Assembly (NCBI RefSeq): GCF_030164425.1
Contig: NZ_JASNJD010000001.1
Location: forward strand, 248,001 to 312,000
Direction: 5' to 3'
Length of the DNA: 64,000 bases
Source: Pseudodonghicola flavimaris
Lineage (GTDB): Bacteria; Pseudomonadota; Alphaproteobacteria; Rhodobacterales; Rhodobacteraceae
Shown: positions 34,704-43,742 of the stretch, in pieces
How positions within the stretch are numbered: position 1 is the first letter of the stretch
How the letters are laid out: the number at the start of each line of letters is the position of its first letter
Notes under the pieces: model-generated
The model's database searches: none
What the model saw: the letters and a program-made list of their open reading frames with translations, nothing else
Told to the model about the DNA's origin: nothing
Translations under genes and position numbers: made by a program

Positions 34704-37256
34704 GTGCTTCGGTTCATCCTCTCCTTTTTCGGGGCGATCTTCAGCCTTGTGACGCTGAGCATCTTCATGGTGGCGCTGCTGGTCGGCGGCATCTTCTGGA
34801 TGTATGCCCGTGATCTGCCCAGCTATGCCGCTCTGGCCCAGTACAAGCCGCCGACGATCAGCCGGATCTACTCCGGCGAGGGGCAGTTGATCGACGAATT
34901 TGCGCAGGAGCGGCGCCTGTTCACCCCTTCGGACGAAATTCCCGATCTGGTGAAAGAGGCCTTCATCTCGGCCGAGGACAAGAATTTCTACCAGCACAAG
35001 GGGTATGACCTGCGCGGCATCGCCGCCGCCGGGATCGAGGCGATTCGCTCGCGCGGCAAGACCGTGCGCGGCGCTTCCACCATCACCCAGCAGGTGATGA
35101 AGAATTTCCTGCTGTCGGGCGACCGTCAGGCCGAGCGCAAGATCAAGGAGATCATCCTTGCCGCCAAGGTGGAACATGCGCTGAGCAAGGACCAGATCCT
35201 GGAGCTGTATTTGAACGAGATCTTCCTCGGGCAGAACTCCTATGGGGTCACTGCCGCGGCGCAGACCTATTTCAACAAGACGCTGGCGGAGCTTGAGCCG
35301 CATGAGGCGGCCTTCCTCGCCTCGATGCCCAAGGCGCCGTCGGATTTCCACCCCGTCCGCAACAAGAAACGGCTGCAGCAGCGGCGCGACTACGTGCTGC
35401 GCGAGATGCGCGAGAACGGCTATATCGACGAGGCGACCTATGAACATGAGGTCGCCCAGCCGGTGCGCTCGGTGCAGAACGGCGATTTCGAGAGCTTCAA
35501 GAGCACCCTGCCGCCGCGCGATTATTTCACCGATGAAATCCGCCGCCAGCTGAGCCAGGATTTCGGCGAGGGCGAATTCTTCACCGGTGGTTTCACCGTG
35601 CGCGCCACGGTCGACAAGGACATGCAGGTGGAGGCCGCTGCCTCGCTGCAGGAGCAGCTGGAGAAATACGACCGCAACCGTGGCATCTGGCGTGGCACCG
35701 GCCACAGCATTCCCGCCGAGGCGCTGACCAGCGAAGAGAGCTGGCGCGCGGCGCTGGCGGCGATCGAAGTGCCGCGCGACGTCGATCTGGACAGCCACTG
35801 GTATCCCGCCGTGGTGCTGCAGGTCGGCGCCCAGGACGCCCGCATCGGCATCGAGGACGTGCCGGAGGATGCCGACGGCCACTGGATCCCGGCCAAGGAC
35901 GTGCAATGGGCGCGCAAGCGCCTGGCCGATGGCAAGCTGGCGCGCAAGGCACGGGTGGCAGGCGATCTGCTGTCGGTCGGCGATGTGGTGCTGGTCCGCA
36001 GGATGACCAACGACAAGGACGGCAGCTTTATCCGCTGGACCCTGCGCCAGGTGCCGGAGGTCGAGGGCGGCTTCATGGCGATGGATGTGAACACCGGCCG
36101 GGTGATCGCCATGCAGGGCGGATTCTCCTATCAGGCCTCGGTCTTCAACCGCGCCACCCAGGCGATGCGCCAGCCGGGATCCTCGTTCAAGCCCTTCGTC
36201 TATGCGGCGGCGCTGGACAGCGGCTACAGCCCGGCGACCATCGTGGTCGACGCCCCGATCGAGATCAATACGCCGCAGGGTCTGTGGCGGCCGCGCAACT
36301 CGTCGAACAAGTTCTACGGCCCGACACCGCTGAGGACCGGGATCGAGATGAGCCGGAACCTGATGACCATCCGTCTGGCCCAGGAGGTCGGCATGCCGGT
36401 GGTCGCCAGCTATGCCGAACGGTTCGGTGTCTATGACGAGATGGGCCCCTATCTGGCCAACTCGCTCGGCGCCGAGGAGACCACGCTCTACCGCATGGTC
36501 GCGGCCTATGCGATGTTCGCCAACGGCGGTGAACGGGTCGAACCGACGCTGGTCGACCGGGTGCAGGACCGTTACGGCAAGACCATCTACCGCCACGACA
36601 AGCGCGACTGCGTCGATTGCGAGATGCGCAATCTGCCGACGGGCGAGGGGCCGCATATCGTGTCGAACCGCAGCCGGGTTATGGATGCGATCACCGCCTA
36701 TCAGCTGACCTCGATGATGAAGGGCGTGGTCGATCGCGGCACCGCCTCTGGCGTGGTGAACCTGCCGGTGCCCACCGCCGGCAAGACCGGCACCACCAAC
36801 GAGGCGCGCGATGTCTGGTTCATCGGCTTCACCTCCAACGTGGTGGCGGGCTGCTATATCGGCTACGACACGCCGCGGCCGCTGGGCCGGGGGGCCTATG
36901 GTGCCTCGATGTGCGGTCCGGTGTTCCAGCGGTTCATGGAAAAGGCGGTGAAGAAATTCGGCGGCGGCCCGTTCGAGGTGCCCCCGGGTGGCCATTTCAT
37001 CAAGATCGACCGCTATACCGGTGCCCGGCTTCCCGACGACGCCAGCGGCGCGGCGGTGGTGGCGGAATACTTCCGCGATGGCGAGGAGCCGATCTTCGGG
37101 CTGACTTACGATGGCGGCTTCGCCATGGGGTCGAATCTGCCGTTGTTCGAAGAGGTCACCTCCGGCGGGCGTCAGGTCACCACCTCCACCGGCGAAACCA
37201 CCGTGGTGGGCCCCAAGGCCGATTTCGGCACGGTGAGCTCGGGCGGGCTTTACTGA
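34704..37256 (+). CDS. mrcA: Penicillin-binding protein 1A
   Basis: Bifunctional class A PBP, 850 residues: N-terminal membrane anchor, glycosyltransferase 51 domain (SAEDKNFYQHKGYDLRGI, GASTITQQ), an OB-like insertion (about 360-430) and a transpeptidase domain with SxxK in PGSSFKPF, SxN in MSRN and KTGT in AGKTGTTNEARD. It polymerises and cross-links peptidoglycan on the periplasmic side. Start GTG 34704 behind its own promoter. amiC, mrcA and prfB lie in the order I expect for Rhodobacteraceae, but with inserted genes between them. Confidence 0.97.
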   Translation: MLRFILSFFGAIFSLVTLSIFMVALLVGGIFWMYARDLPSYAALAQYKPPTISRIYSGEGQLIDEFAQERRLFTPSDEIPDLVKEAFISAEDKNFYQHKGYDLRGIAAAGIEAIRSRGKTVRGASTITQQVMKNFLLSGDRQAERKIKEIILAAKVEHALSKDQILELYLNEIFLGQNSYGVTAAAQTYFNKTLAELEPHEAAFLASMPKAPSDFHPVRNKKRLQQRRDYVLREMRENGYIDEATYEHEVAQPVRSVQNGDFESFKSTLPPRDYFTDEIRRQLSQDFGEGEFFTGGFTVRATVDKDMQVEAAASLQEQLEKYDRNRGIWRGTGHSIPAEALTSEESWRAALAAIEVPRDVDLDSHWYPAVVLQVGAQDARIGIEDVPEDADGHWIPAKDVQWARKRLADGKLARKARVAGDLLSVGDVVLVRRMTNDKDGSFIRWTLRQVPEVEGGFMAMDVNTGRVIAMQGGFSYQASVFNRATQAMRQPGSSFKPFVYAAALDSGYSPATIVVDAPIEINTPQGLWRPRNSSNKFYGPTPLRTGIEMSRNLMTIRLAQEVGMPVVASYAERFGVYDEMGPYLANSLGAEETTLYRMVAAYAMFANGGERVEPTLVDRVQDRYGKTIYRHDKRDCVDCEMRNLPTGEGPHIVSNRSRVMDAITAYQLTSMMKGVVDRGTASGVVNLPVPTAGKTGTTNEARDVWFIGFTSNVVAGCYIGYDTPRPLGRGAYGASMCGPVFQRFMEKAVKKFGGGPFEVPPGGHFIKIDRYTGARLPDDASGAAVVAEYFRDGEEPIFGLTYDGGFAMGSNLPLFEEVTSGGRQVTTSTGETTVVGPKADFGTVSSGGLY

Positions 37257-37267
37257 TGAGGGTGATC

Positions 37268-37294
37268 CTGCCCGCCCCGTGTCGGGGCGGGCAG
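37268..37294. terminator. Strong GC hairpin after mrcA
   Basis: A perfect 11-bp stem (CTGCCCGCCCC / GGGGCGGGCAG, loop GTGTC) starts 11 bp after the mrcA stop. There is no T tract, so it may be an mRNA 3'-end stabiliser or a non-canonical terminator. Confidence 0.6.
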
Positions 37295-37384
37295 CCTGTG
37301 CCTCTTCGGGCGCATAAGCGATCCGTTTCAAGGCTTTAGGCTTGTTTCTGTCGCAGCCGGCTCTGTAGGGTCGGGGCGACTGCA

Positions 37385-39436
37385 ATGCTGATGAAGCGGA
37401 TGTACCAGATGATTTCTGTCGGCCCCCTCGACCTCTCCGATATGCTCGAAGGATATCTCCTGACCTCGACCCTGCCGTATCGCAATGCCGCCGTGGCGGA
37501 GGTGGACGGCAGGACGCTGGTTTACCTCAGTGGCACGACGGTTGGCGGTACGCCGATCTTTGAACTGGACGCGAATGGCCAATTTAGCGCCATCGGGGAC
37601 GTGACCGACGGCATGCCCAATGTCGAAGGCCTGTCGACGCTGATTTCGCATCAGGGGAAGAGCTTTCTGCTGATGGCCGATCCCCGCAGCTCCTGGGTCG
37701 CCTCCTATCGGATTGTCAGGTCGGGCGACAATGCGGGGGAGTTGCGGTTCGCCGATCTGGTCGGGAACAAGGATGGCTATTGGTTCGATGCGACTGACAA
37801 TGTGGTGCCGTTCAAGATCGGATTCAGCCAGTATTTCGCCGTGGCGGAGCTCGATGCCCTGTCGGTTTTCAGGCTGGAGTATGATGGCGACATGACCTTT
37901 GTCGCCAGTGTCGGGCCCTCCGAGGTGCCCGAGATCGAGCAGATCGAGGATTCGACGACGCTGCAGATCGGCGACCAGACGATGCTTTTCGCGCATTGGG
38001 TGAGCGGGGATCCCCGGCTGAACTCAACCAGCGGTATTGTCAGCTTCGCGGTGGATGCGGACGGCACTCTCAACCTGCAGTCGAAGATGGAAATCTCCGG
38101 CATCAGCGCGCTCGACGATCTCTTTGCGGTGTCGGCGGGGGGCTCGGACTATCTGGTCGGCTACGACAACCTGAAGGACCGGTTCCTCGTTTACCGCAGC
38201 GATGCCGGGGGCGTGCTGGCCGAGGTGTCCTCGTTCGATCTGGACTATGGTTTCTTCAATCTGCGGACCGTCGAGGTGATCGAACTCGACGGAATTCAGA
38301 TGCTGGCGGTGATCGACGGTGACCGCGATGAGCTGCGGCTTTACGGTCTCGACGCCGACGGTGGGGTGTCTCTGGTGCAGGAGGTGGTGGATGAGACACT
38401 GGGCGCCGCCGCCAACGGTCTGGCCTTCGCCGAGGTGGACGGTCACTATTTCCTGCTGGGAGACGGTGGGAGCTGGCCGCACGAAGATCTCGCCATGTTC
38501 TCGATGGAAATTGGCGGTGGCGATGATCTGCTGAAGGGCGGAGCCGGCAATGACGTTCTGCTGGGGCTTGCGGGCGATGATCGTCTGGTCGGCCTGGGGG
38601 GCGAGGACCTGCTGAAAGGCGGCATCGGGCGCGACGTGCTCAAGGGCGGGGCCCGGGCTGACGACCTCAGCGGCGGCGATGGGGCGGACCGGCTGTTCGG
38701 CGGCAAGGGGAACGATCTTCTGCAGGGCGGCAAGGGGGCCGACCGGCTGGTCGGGGATGCCGGCCGGGATACCGCCAGCTATGAGGGGTCTGCGGCGGGG
38801 GTCGGGGTGAACCTGACCACCGGGCTTGGAACGGGGGGGGATGCGCGGGGGGACGTCCTGCGGTCGGTCGAAAACCTGATCGGCTCGGATTACGACGATG
38901 TGCTGACCGGAACCGACGGGGCGAACAGTCTTGTGGGCGGCCGCGGCCGCGATGTTCTGGATGGCCTGCGTGGGAATGATCACCTCGACGGCGGCGGCGG
39001 TAAGGATCTGCTGCTGGGCGGCGCCGGTGACGATATCCTGTCGGCGGGGGCCGGGCGGGACCGGCTCGAGGGGGGTGCCGGGAACGATGTGCTGATCGGC
39101 GGCAAGGAGGATGGGTTCGATGGCGGCGATCTCTTGTTCGGCGGCAGCGGCGACGACATCATCATGTCCGGCTCCGGCTTCGACACTGCGAAGGGCGGCG
39201 CCGGCGCGGACACCTTCGTCTTCGATGACGACAGCCTCTACCTCAGGTTGCGCGACTTCACGCCGGGAGAGGACAGGATCGACCTGTCGGGGCTCGCGAC
39301 GCTGGCCCGTTTCAGCCAGGTCAGAGAGGTTCTGGAGGAGGACAGCGACGGGGCGTTCATCCTGACCGAGGGCAAGATGATCCAGCTGATCGGGGTCGAA
39401 GTCGCCGATCTGACGGCGGACGACTTCCTGTTCTGA
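37385..39436 (+). CDS. Propeller-like N-terminal region fused to RTX calcium-binding repeats
   Basis: A 683-residue secreted-type protein without a signal peptide. Residues ~25-375 consist of repeated beta-rich units (AAVAEVDGRTLVYLSG, FAVAELDALSVFRL, VEVIELDGIQMLAVI, LAFAEVDGHYFLLG), suggesting a beta-propeller. Residues ~375-610 hold many RTX nonapeptides (GGAGNDVLLG, GGKGNDLLQG, GGAGDDILSA), which bind calcium and fold outside the cell. The end TFVFDDDSLYLRLRDFTPGEDRIDLSGL is a typical M10-type C-terminal secretion-associated region. Export by a type I system is likely, but no such system is in the window. Function unknown; adhesion or a lactonase-like activity are guesses. Confidence 0.88.
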   Translation: MLMKRMYQMISVGPLDLSDMLEGYLLTSTLPYRNAAVAEVDGRTLVYLSGTTVGGTPIFELDANGQFSAIGDVTDGMPNVEGLSTLISHQGKSFLLMADPRSSWVASYRIVRSGDNAGELRFADLVGNKDGYWFDATDNVVPFKIGFSQYFAVAELDALSVFRLEYDGDMTFVASVGPSEVPEIEQIEDSTTLQIGDQTMLFAHWVSGDPRLNSTSGIVSFAVDADGTLNLQSKMEISGISALDDLFAVSAGGSDYLVGYDNLKDRFLVYRSDAGGVLAEVSSFDLDYGFFNLRTVEVIELDGIQMLAVIDGDRDELRLYGLDADGGVSLVQEVVDETLGAAANGLAFAEVDGHYFLLGDGGSWPHEDLAMFSMEIGGGDDLLKGGAGNDVLLGLAGDDRLVGLGGEDLLKGGIGRDVLKGGARADDLSGGDGADRLFGGKGNDLLQGGKGADRLVGDAGRDTASYEGSAAGVGVNLTTGLGTGGDARGDVLRSVENLIGSDYDDVLTGTDGANSLVGGRGRDVLDGLRGNDHLDGGGGKDLLLGGAGDDILSAGAGRDRLEGGAGNDVLIGGKEDGFDGGDLLFGGSGDDIIMSGSGFDTAKGGAGADTFVFDDDSLYLRLRDFTPGEDRIDLSGLATLARFSQVREVLEEDSDGAFILTEGKMIQLIGVEVADLTADDFLF

Positions 39437-39460
39437 CCGGACCATCGGGACCGGTCGAGC

Positions 39461-39488
39461 GGCCATCGCCTGCGGGCGGTGGCCGTTT
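39461..39488 (+). terminator. Terminator-like hairpin after the first RTX gene
   Basis: GGCCATCGCC TGCG GGCGGTGGCC, a 10-bp stem with one G-T pair, followed by GTTTGC; 25 bp after the RTX stop. The T tract is short. Confidence 0.55.
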
Positions 39489-39575
39489 GCGCCTTTTCGG
39501 GGCCAGCCACCTTGCCCGTGCTCCTGCGCTGGTCTATCACCCTCTCTCAATTCATTGAGTATCGCAGGACCTCCC

Positions 39576-40700
39576 ATGCGCGCCGAGACGCAGAACATCG
39601 TTGCCGAGATCGAGAAATCGCTGAACCTTCTGGGCCAGCGGATGAACCGCGAGACCGCACCGCACCGGCTGGAAGAGTTCAACGCGCGGGTCGAGGATCC
39701 CAACCTCTGGGACGATCCCGAGGCGGCGCAGAAGCTGATGCGCGACCGTCAGCTGCTGGTCGATGCGATGGCCACCTATGACGGGATCCAGCAGGAGCTG
39801 TCGGACAATGTCGAGCTGATCGAGCTGGGCGAGATGGAAGAGGACGACGAGGTCGTCAAGGAGGCCGAGGAGGCGCTGAAGGCGCTGCGCGACAAGGCCG
39901 GTCAGAAGGAGCTGGAGGCGCTGCTGGACGGCGAGGCCGACGCCAATGACACCTTCCTGGAAATCAACGCCGGCGCCGGTGGCACCGAGGCCTGCGACTG
40001 GGCCTCGATGCTGCAGCGGATGTATGTCCGCTGGGCCGAGAAACACGGATATAAGGTCGAGCTGCAGTCCGAGGAACCGGGCGCCGAGGCGGGGATCAAG
40101 TCATGCGCCTACAAGATCAGCGGCCACAATGCCTATGGCTGGCTGAAATCGGAATCCGGCGTGCACCGGCTGGTCCGGATCTCGCCCTTCGGCAAGGGCA
40201 CGCGCGAGACCTCCTTTGCCTCTGTCTGGGTCTATCCGGTGGTCGACGACAATATCGAGATCGAGGTGAACCCGGCCGATATCCGCATCGACACCTACCG
40301 TTCTTCCGGTGCCGGCGGCCAGCACGTCAACACCACCGACTCCGCGGTGCGGATCACCCACCACCCGACCGGCATCGTGGTGACCAGCTCTGAGAAATCG
40401 CAGCACCAGAACCGTGACATCGCCATGAAGGCACTGAAATCGCGGCTCTATCAGCTCGAGCTCGACAAGCGGAACGCGGCGATCAACGAGGCCCATGAAA
40501 ACAAGGGCTCGGCCGGCTGGGGCAACCAGATCCGCTCCTATGTGCTGCAGCCCTACCAGATGGTGAAGGACCTGCGAACCGAACACGAGACCTCCGATAC
40601 CAAGGGGGTGCTCGACGGCGATCTCGACGGGTTCATGGCGGCGACGCTGGCGATGGACGCCACCGGCAAGAGCCGGGCCGAGGCCCGTGGCGAGGTCTGA
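39576..40700 (+). CDS. prfB: Peptide chain release factor 2
   Basis: Class I release factor, 374 residues, recognising UGA and UAA. The anticodon-like SPF tripeptide is in RISPFGKGTRE and the peptidyl-tRNA hydrolysis motif GGQ in SSGAGGQHVNTTDS. The frame is continuous from ATG 39576: there is no in-frame UGA near codon 25, so the programmed +1 frameshift that autoregulates E. coli prfB is absent. An upstream in-frame start would add seven residues. Flanked on both sides by RTX genes. Confidence 0.97.
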   Translation: MRAETQNIVAEIEKSLNLLGQRMNRETAPHRLEEFNARVEDPNLWDDPEAAQKLMRDRQLLVDAMATYDGIQQELSDNVELIELGEMEEDDEVVKEAEEALKALRDKAGQKELEALLDGEADANDTFLEINAGAGGTEACDWASMLQRMYVRWAEKHGYKVELQSEEPGAEAGIKSCAYKISGHNAYGWLKSESGVHRLVRISPFGKGTRETSFASVWVYPVVDDNIEIEVNPADIRIDTYRSSGAGGQHVNTTDSAVRITHHPTGIVVTSSEKSQHQNRDIAMKALKSRLYQLELDKRNAAINEAHENKGSAGWGNQIRSYVLQPYQMVKDLRTEHETSDTKGVLDGDLDGFMAATLAMDATGKSRAEARGEV

Positions 40701-40732
40701 GCGGCCGCTTTTCACATCCTGACAGTGCTGGC

Positions 40733-40759
40733 GCCGTCCGTTTTCGCGGGCGGCGTTTT
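40733..40759 (+). terminator. Terminator after prfB
   Basis: GCCGTCCG TTTTCG CGGGCGGC, an 8-bp stem with one G-T pair, followed by GTTTTCC; 32 bp after the prfB stop. Confidence 0.7.
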
Positions 40760-40844
40760 CCATTTTCTTCGTTGCGGCCACCGTCTGTGGTAGCCTTCCC
40801 TTATTTGAAACGGCGCAGGCCGGCTTTTTCGGGAGGGGGACTTT

Positions 40845-42200
40845 ATGACGACGACTTTGACGGCGGTCTTCGACGGCAGCACACCGGTTGAAACGCTGGG
40901 GGACAGCAGGGAGTGGTTCGACGGGTTTCTGGGCTACTACAGCGTGTTTCACGGGGTGGAGGACGACCTGTTCCGCGCCCGGGTCACGTTGAGCGGCAGT
41001 GACTGGACGGTCAAGACCCTGCGCTTCGGCGCCACCAGCAGCAATGAAACCATCATCCGCGATGCCGATGACGGCAGCGATCGCAGGATCGACTTGCTCG
41101 AACTCGGCTATAATTCGGATGTGGAACTGATCTCCACCCGGGTGCGCTATGTGATGGGCTGGGACGGCGACAAGCATGTTCTGGTGCTGGGCGACAAGCA
41201 GGCGGGATCGGTCAGCAGCATCAACCTCTATGCGCGGGAAAACGTCGTGACCACCGGCAATGCCTGGGTGCAGAGCCTGGATACCGGCGGCCCCGGGGCG
41301 ATCGGCGACAGCATCCGCATCGGCAGCGGTGGCGCCGGGACGGTGGACACCGGCGACGGGGCGGATCGCGTCGTCACCGGCAGCGGGTATGTCGGTGCGA
41401 TCTGGACCCATGACGGCAAGGACACCGTCAAGACCGGCGGCGGCTTTGTCGAGATCGTTCACACCGGCGACGGCAATGATAAGGTGACCGCGCTTGGCGG
41501 CGTGGGGACGATCAAGACCGGCGCGGGGGCGGATGTCGTCGCCACCGGCGGCGCCTGGGTCGATCTGATCTCCAGCGGCAGTGGTGACGATACCCTGCGT
41601 GTGGGCAAGGGCGGCGCGGGTCTGATCCAGCTGGGCGAAGGCGATGACAAATTGCAGCTGAAACCCATGGCGCCGGAGGCGGCGGTGACGGTGATGGGCG
41701 ACGGTGGCAGCGATACGCTCGATTTCTCCAAGTTTCGCCACGGCATCGTCTTCACCCTCGACAGCGATGGCGCCTGGCAGAACCCGGCGGCGCGGGGCGG
41801 CAGCCTGTCGCTGGGCGGGCAGGGCTATGTCCGGGAAACCTCGGTGGAAAACCTGACCGGCAGCAACAAGGCCGACCGGCTCACCGGCGATGAGGCGGGC
41901 AATCTTCTCAACGGGCGCCGGGGCAACGACGTTCTGGCGGGCGGCGCTGCGGATGATGTGCTGATCGGCGGCGGCGGCAGCGACCGCTTCATCTTCGGCG
42001 CCGATGGCGGCACCGACCGGGTCAGGGATTACCTCCGCTCTGCCGACCGGTTGCAGATCGCCGATCATGCCGGCGGCTTCGATACGCTGACGATCGGCGA
42101 TCAGGGGGAGGATCTGCGCATCGCCTATGACGGCGGCGTCATCCTGCTGAGCGGTCGGGCCGGTCTGGATTTGGGCGCTGCGGATTTCGATTTCATCTGA
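40845..42200 (+). CDS. RTX-type calcium-binding protein with 19-residue repeats
   Basis: A 451-residue secreted-type protein without a signal peptide. The N-terminal ~155 residues are of unknown fold. Residues 160-272 form six repeats of 18-19 residues, each with one GDGxD-like calcium loop. Two or three RTX nonapeptides follow (NGRRGNDVLAGG, GGGGSDRFIFGADGG) and a C-terminal secretion-type end (TDRVRDYLRSADRLQIADH...LGAADFDFI). The C-terminal region resembles that of the RTX protein before prfB. Export by a type I system is inferred; no export genes are nearby. Function unknown. Confidence 0.87.
   Translation: MTTTLTAVFDGSTPVETLGDSREWFDGFLGYYSVFHGVEDDLFRARVTLSGSDWTVKTLRFGATSSNETIIRDADDGSDRRIDLLELGYNSDVELISTRVRYVMGWDGDKHVLVLGDKQAGSVSSINLYARENVVTTGNAWVQSLDTGGPGAIGDSIRIGSGGAGTVDTGDGADRVVTGSGYVGAIWTHDGKDTVKTGGGFVEIVHTGDGNDKVTALGGVGTIKTGAGADVVATGGAWVDLISSGSGDDTLRVGKGGAGLIQLGEGDDKLQLKPMAPEAAVTVMGDGGSDTLDFSKFRHGIVFTLDSDGAWQNPAARGGSLSLGGQGYVRETSVENLTGSNKADRLTGDEAGNLLNGRRGNDVLAGGAADDVLIGGGGSDRFIFGADGGTDRVRDYLRSADRLQIADHAGGFDTLTIGDQGEDLRIAYDGGVILLSGRAGLDLGAADFDFI
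41322..41660 (+). repeat. 57-bp coding repeats in the second RTX gene
   Basis: Six imperfect units of 54-57 bp encode residues 160-272. The protein pattern is GxGxVGxIxTGDGxDxVxT. Conservation is at the protein rather than the DNA level, so this is an old structural repeat and not a recent slippage array. Confidence 0.8.
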
Positions 42201-42304
42201 TCTGGTCTGCATGGCGCGCGCGGACACGCGGAGGGTTTTCTTGCCCCTGCGCTGGTTCTACGGTGAGGCGAGTCCCCCGAAGTCCCCCAAGTGAGCCGAA
42301 GAGA

Positions 42305-43711
42305 ATGACCCTGACCCGAGAAAGCGCAACCCGTCTGCTGGCCGATCTGGCCGCGCATCGCCTGTCGGCCGCCGAGCTGATGGAGGCGACGCTGGCGCGC
42401 ATCGATGCGGTGAACCCCGCCGTGAACGCCATCGTGGCGCTGCGCGACCGCGACGATCTGATGGCCGAGGCCCGCGCGGCCGATCAGGCGCCGCGCCGTG
42501 GCCCGCTGCATGGCCTGCCCATCGCGGTGAAGGATCTGGTCGACGTGGCCGGCATCGTGTCGTCGCACGGCTCGCCGAACCTGGCCAATTTCGTGCCGAA
42601 GGCGGATGACATCCTCGCCGCCCGGCTGCGGGCCGCCGGCGCCATCCTGATCGGTAAGACCAACGTGCCGGAATTCGGCCTGGGGTCACATACTTTCAAT
42701 CCGGTCTATGGCGCCACGGTGAACCCTTATGACACCTCGCTCAGCTGCGGCGGGTCCTCCGGCGGGGCGGCGGTTGCGCTGGCCACCGGCATGACGGCGC
42801 TGGCCGACGGCTCCGACATGATGGGGAGCCTGCGCAACCCGGCCGCCTGGAACAACGTCTACGGCTATCGCCCGAGCTGGGGGCTGGTGCCCTCCGAGCC
42901 GCGCGGCGATACCTTCCTGCACCAGCTGGCGACGCTGGGGCCGATGGCGCGCAGCCCCGAAGATATCGCGGTGCTGCTGGATGTCATCGCCGGCCCCGAT
43001 CCGCGCCAGCCGCATGGGGTGCCGCATCAGCCCATCGCGCCGCTGGAACCTGCGACGCTGAAGGGGCTCCGGATCGGCTGGCTGGGCGACTGGGGCGGCG
43101 CCTATGCGATGGAGGCCGGCATTCTCGATCTCTGCGACGGGGCGGTGAAGGTCTTCGAAGAGCTCGGCGCCCATGTCGAGGAGCTGACGCCGCCGTTCTC
43201 CTCCGCCGCGCTCTGGGACTCCTGGATCACCCTGCGGTCCTGGCAGGTCGGCATGGGGCTGGCGCCGCTGATGGAGCAGCCGGCGCAGCGCGCCAAGTTG
43301 AAGGACAGCGCCATCTGGGAGACCGAACGCGGCCTGGCGATGAGCGCGGCAGAGGTGCACCGCGCCAGCGTCACCCGCTCGGAATGGTTCCGCAAGGCCG
43401 CGGCCCTGTTCGAGGATTACGATGCGCTGATCCTGCCGACCGCGCAGGCCTGGCCCTTCGATGTCGATCAGCCCTGGCCCGCCGCCATCGCCGGCCGGCC
43501 GATGGACACCTATCACCGCTGGATGGAGGTGGTGATCCCGATCAGCCTGATCGGCCTGCCGGCGCTGGCGGTGCCGGGCGGCTTCGGGGCGCAGGGATTG
43601 CCGATGGGCATCCAGATCTTCGGCCGCCGTGGGGCGGACCGGCAGATGCTGGCAATCGGTGCGGCCTATCACGCGGCCACGCAATGGCCGCAGAAGAGGC
43701 CCGCCATGTAG
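42305..43711 (+). CDS. Amidase signature family hydrolase
   Basis: A 468-residue amidase of the Ser-cisSer-Lys class. The triad can be placed: Lys76 in LPIAVKDLVDVAG, Ser151 in SCGGSSGGAA and Ser175 in DMMGSLRNPA. The C-terminal part PISLIGLPALAVPGGFGAQGLPMGIQIFG is also typical. I chose ATG 42305; the longer frame adds 14 residues, and GAGCCGAAGAGA precedes the ATG. It is not GatA as judged by context (no gatB or gatC). Substrate unknown. A DUF2189 membrane gene follows after 31 bp. Confidence 0.9.
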   Translation: MTLTRESATRLLADLAAHRLSAAELMEATLARIDAVNPAVNAIVALRDRDDLMAEARAADQAPRRGPLHGLPIAVKDLVDVAGIVSSHGSPNLANFVPKADDILAARLRAAGAILIGKTNVPEFGLGSHTFNPVYGATVNPYDTSLSCGGSSGGAAVALATGMTALADGSDMMGSLRNPAAWNNVYGYRPSWGLVPSEPRGDTFLHQLATLGPMARSPEDIAVLLDVIAGPDPRQPHGVPHQPIAPLEPATLKGLRIGWLGDWGGAYAMEAGILDLCDGAVKVFEELGAHVEELTPPFSSAALWDSWITLRSWQVGMGLAPLMEQPAQRAKLKDSAIWETERGLAMSAAEVHRASVTRSEWFRKAAALFEDYDALILPTAQAWPFDVDQPWPAAIAGRPMDTYHRWMEVVIPISLIGLPALAVPGGFGAQGLPMGIQIFGRRGADRQMLAIGAAYHAATQWPQKRPAM

Positions 43712-43742
43712 CGACTGACCCAAGGGAGGAGGACCCAAAGGG

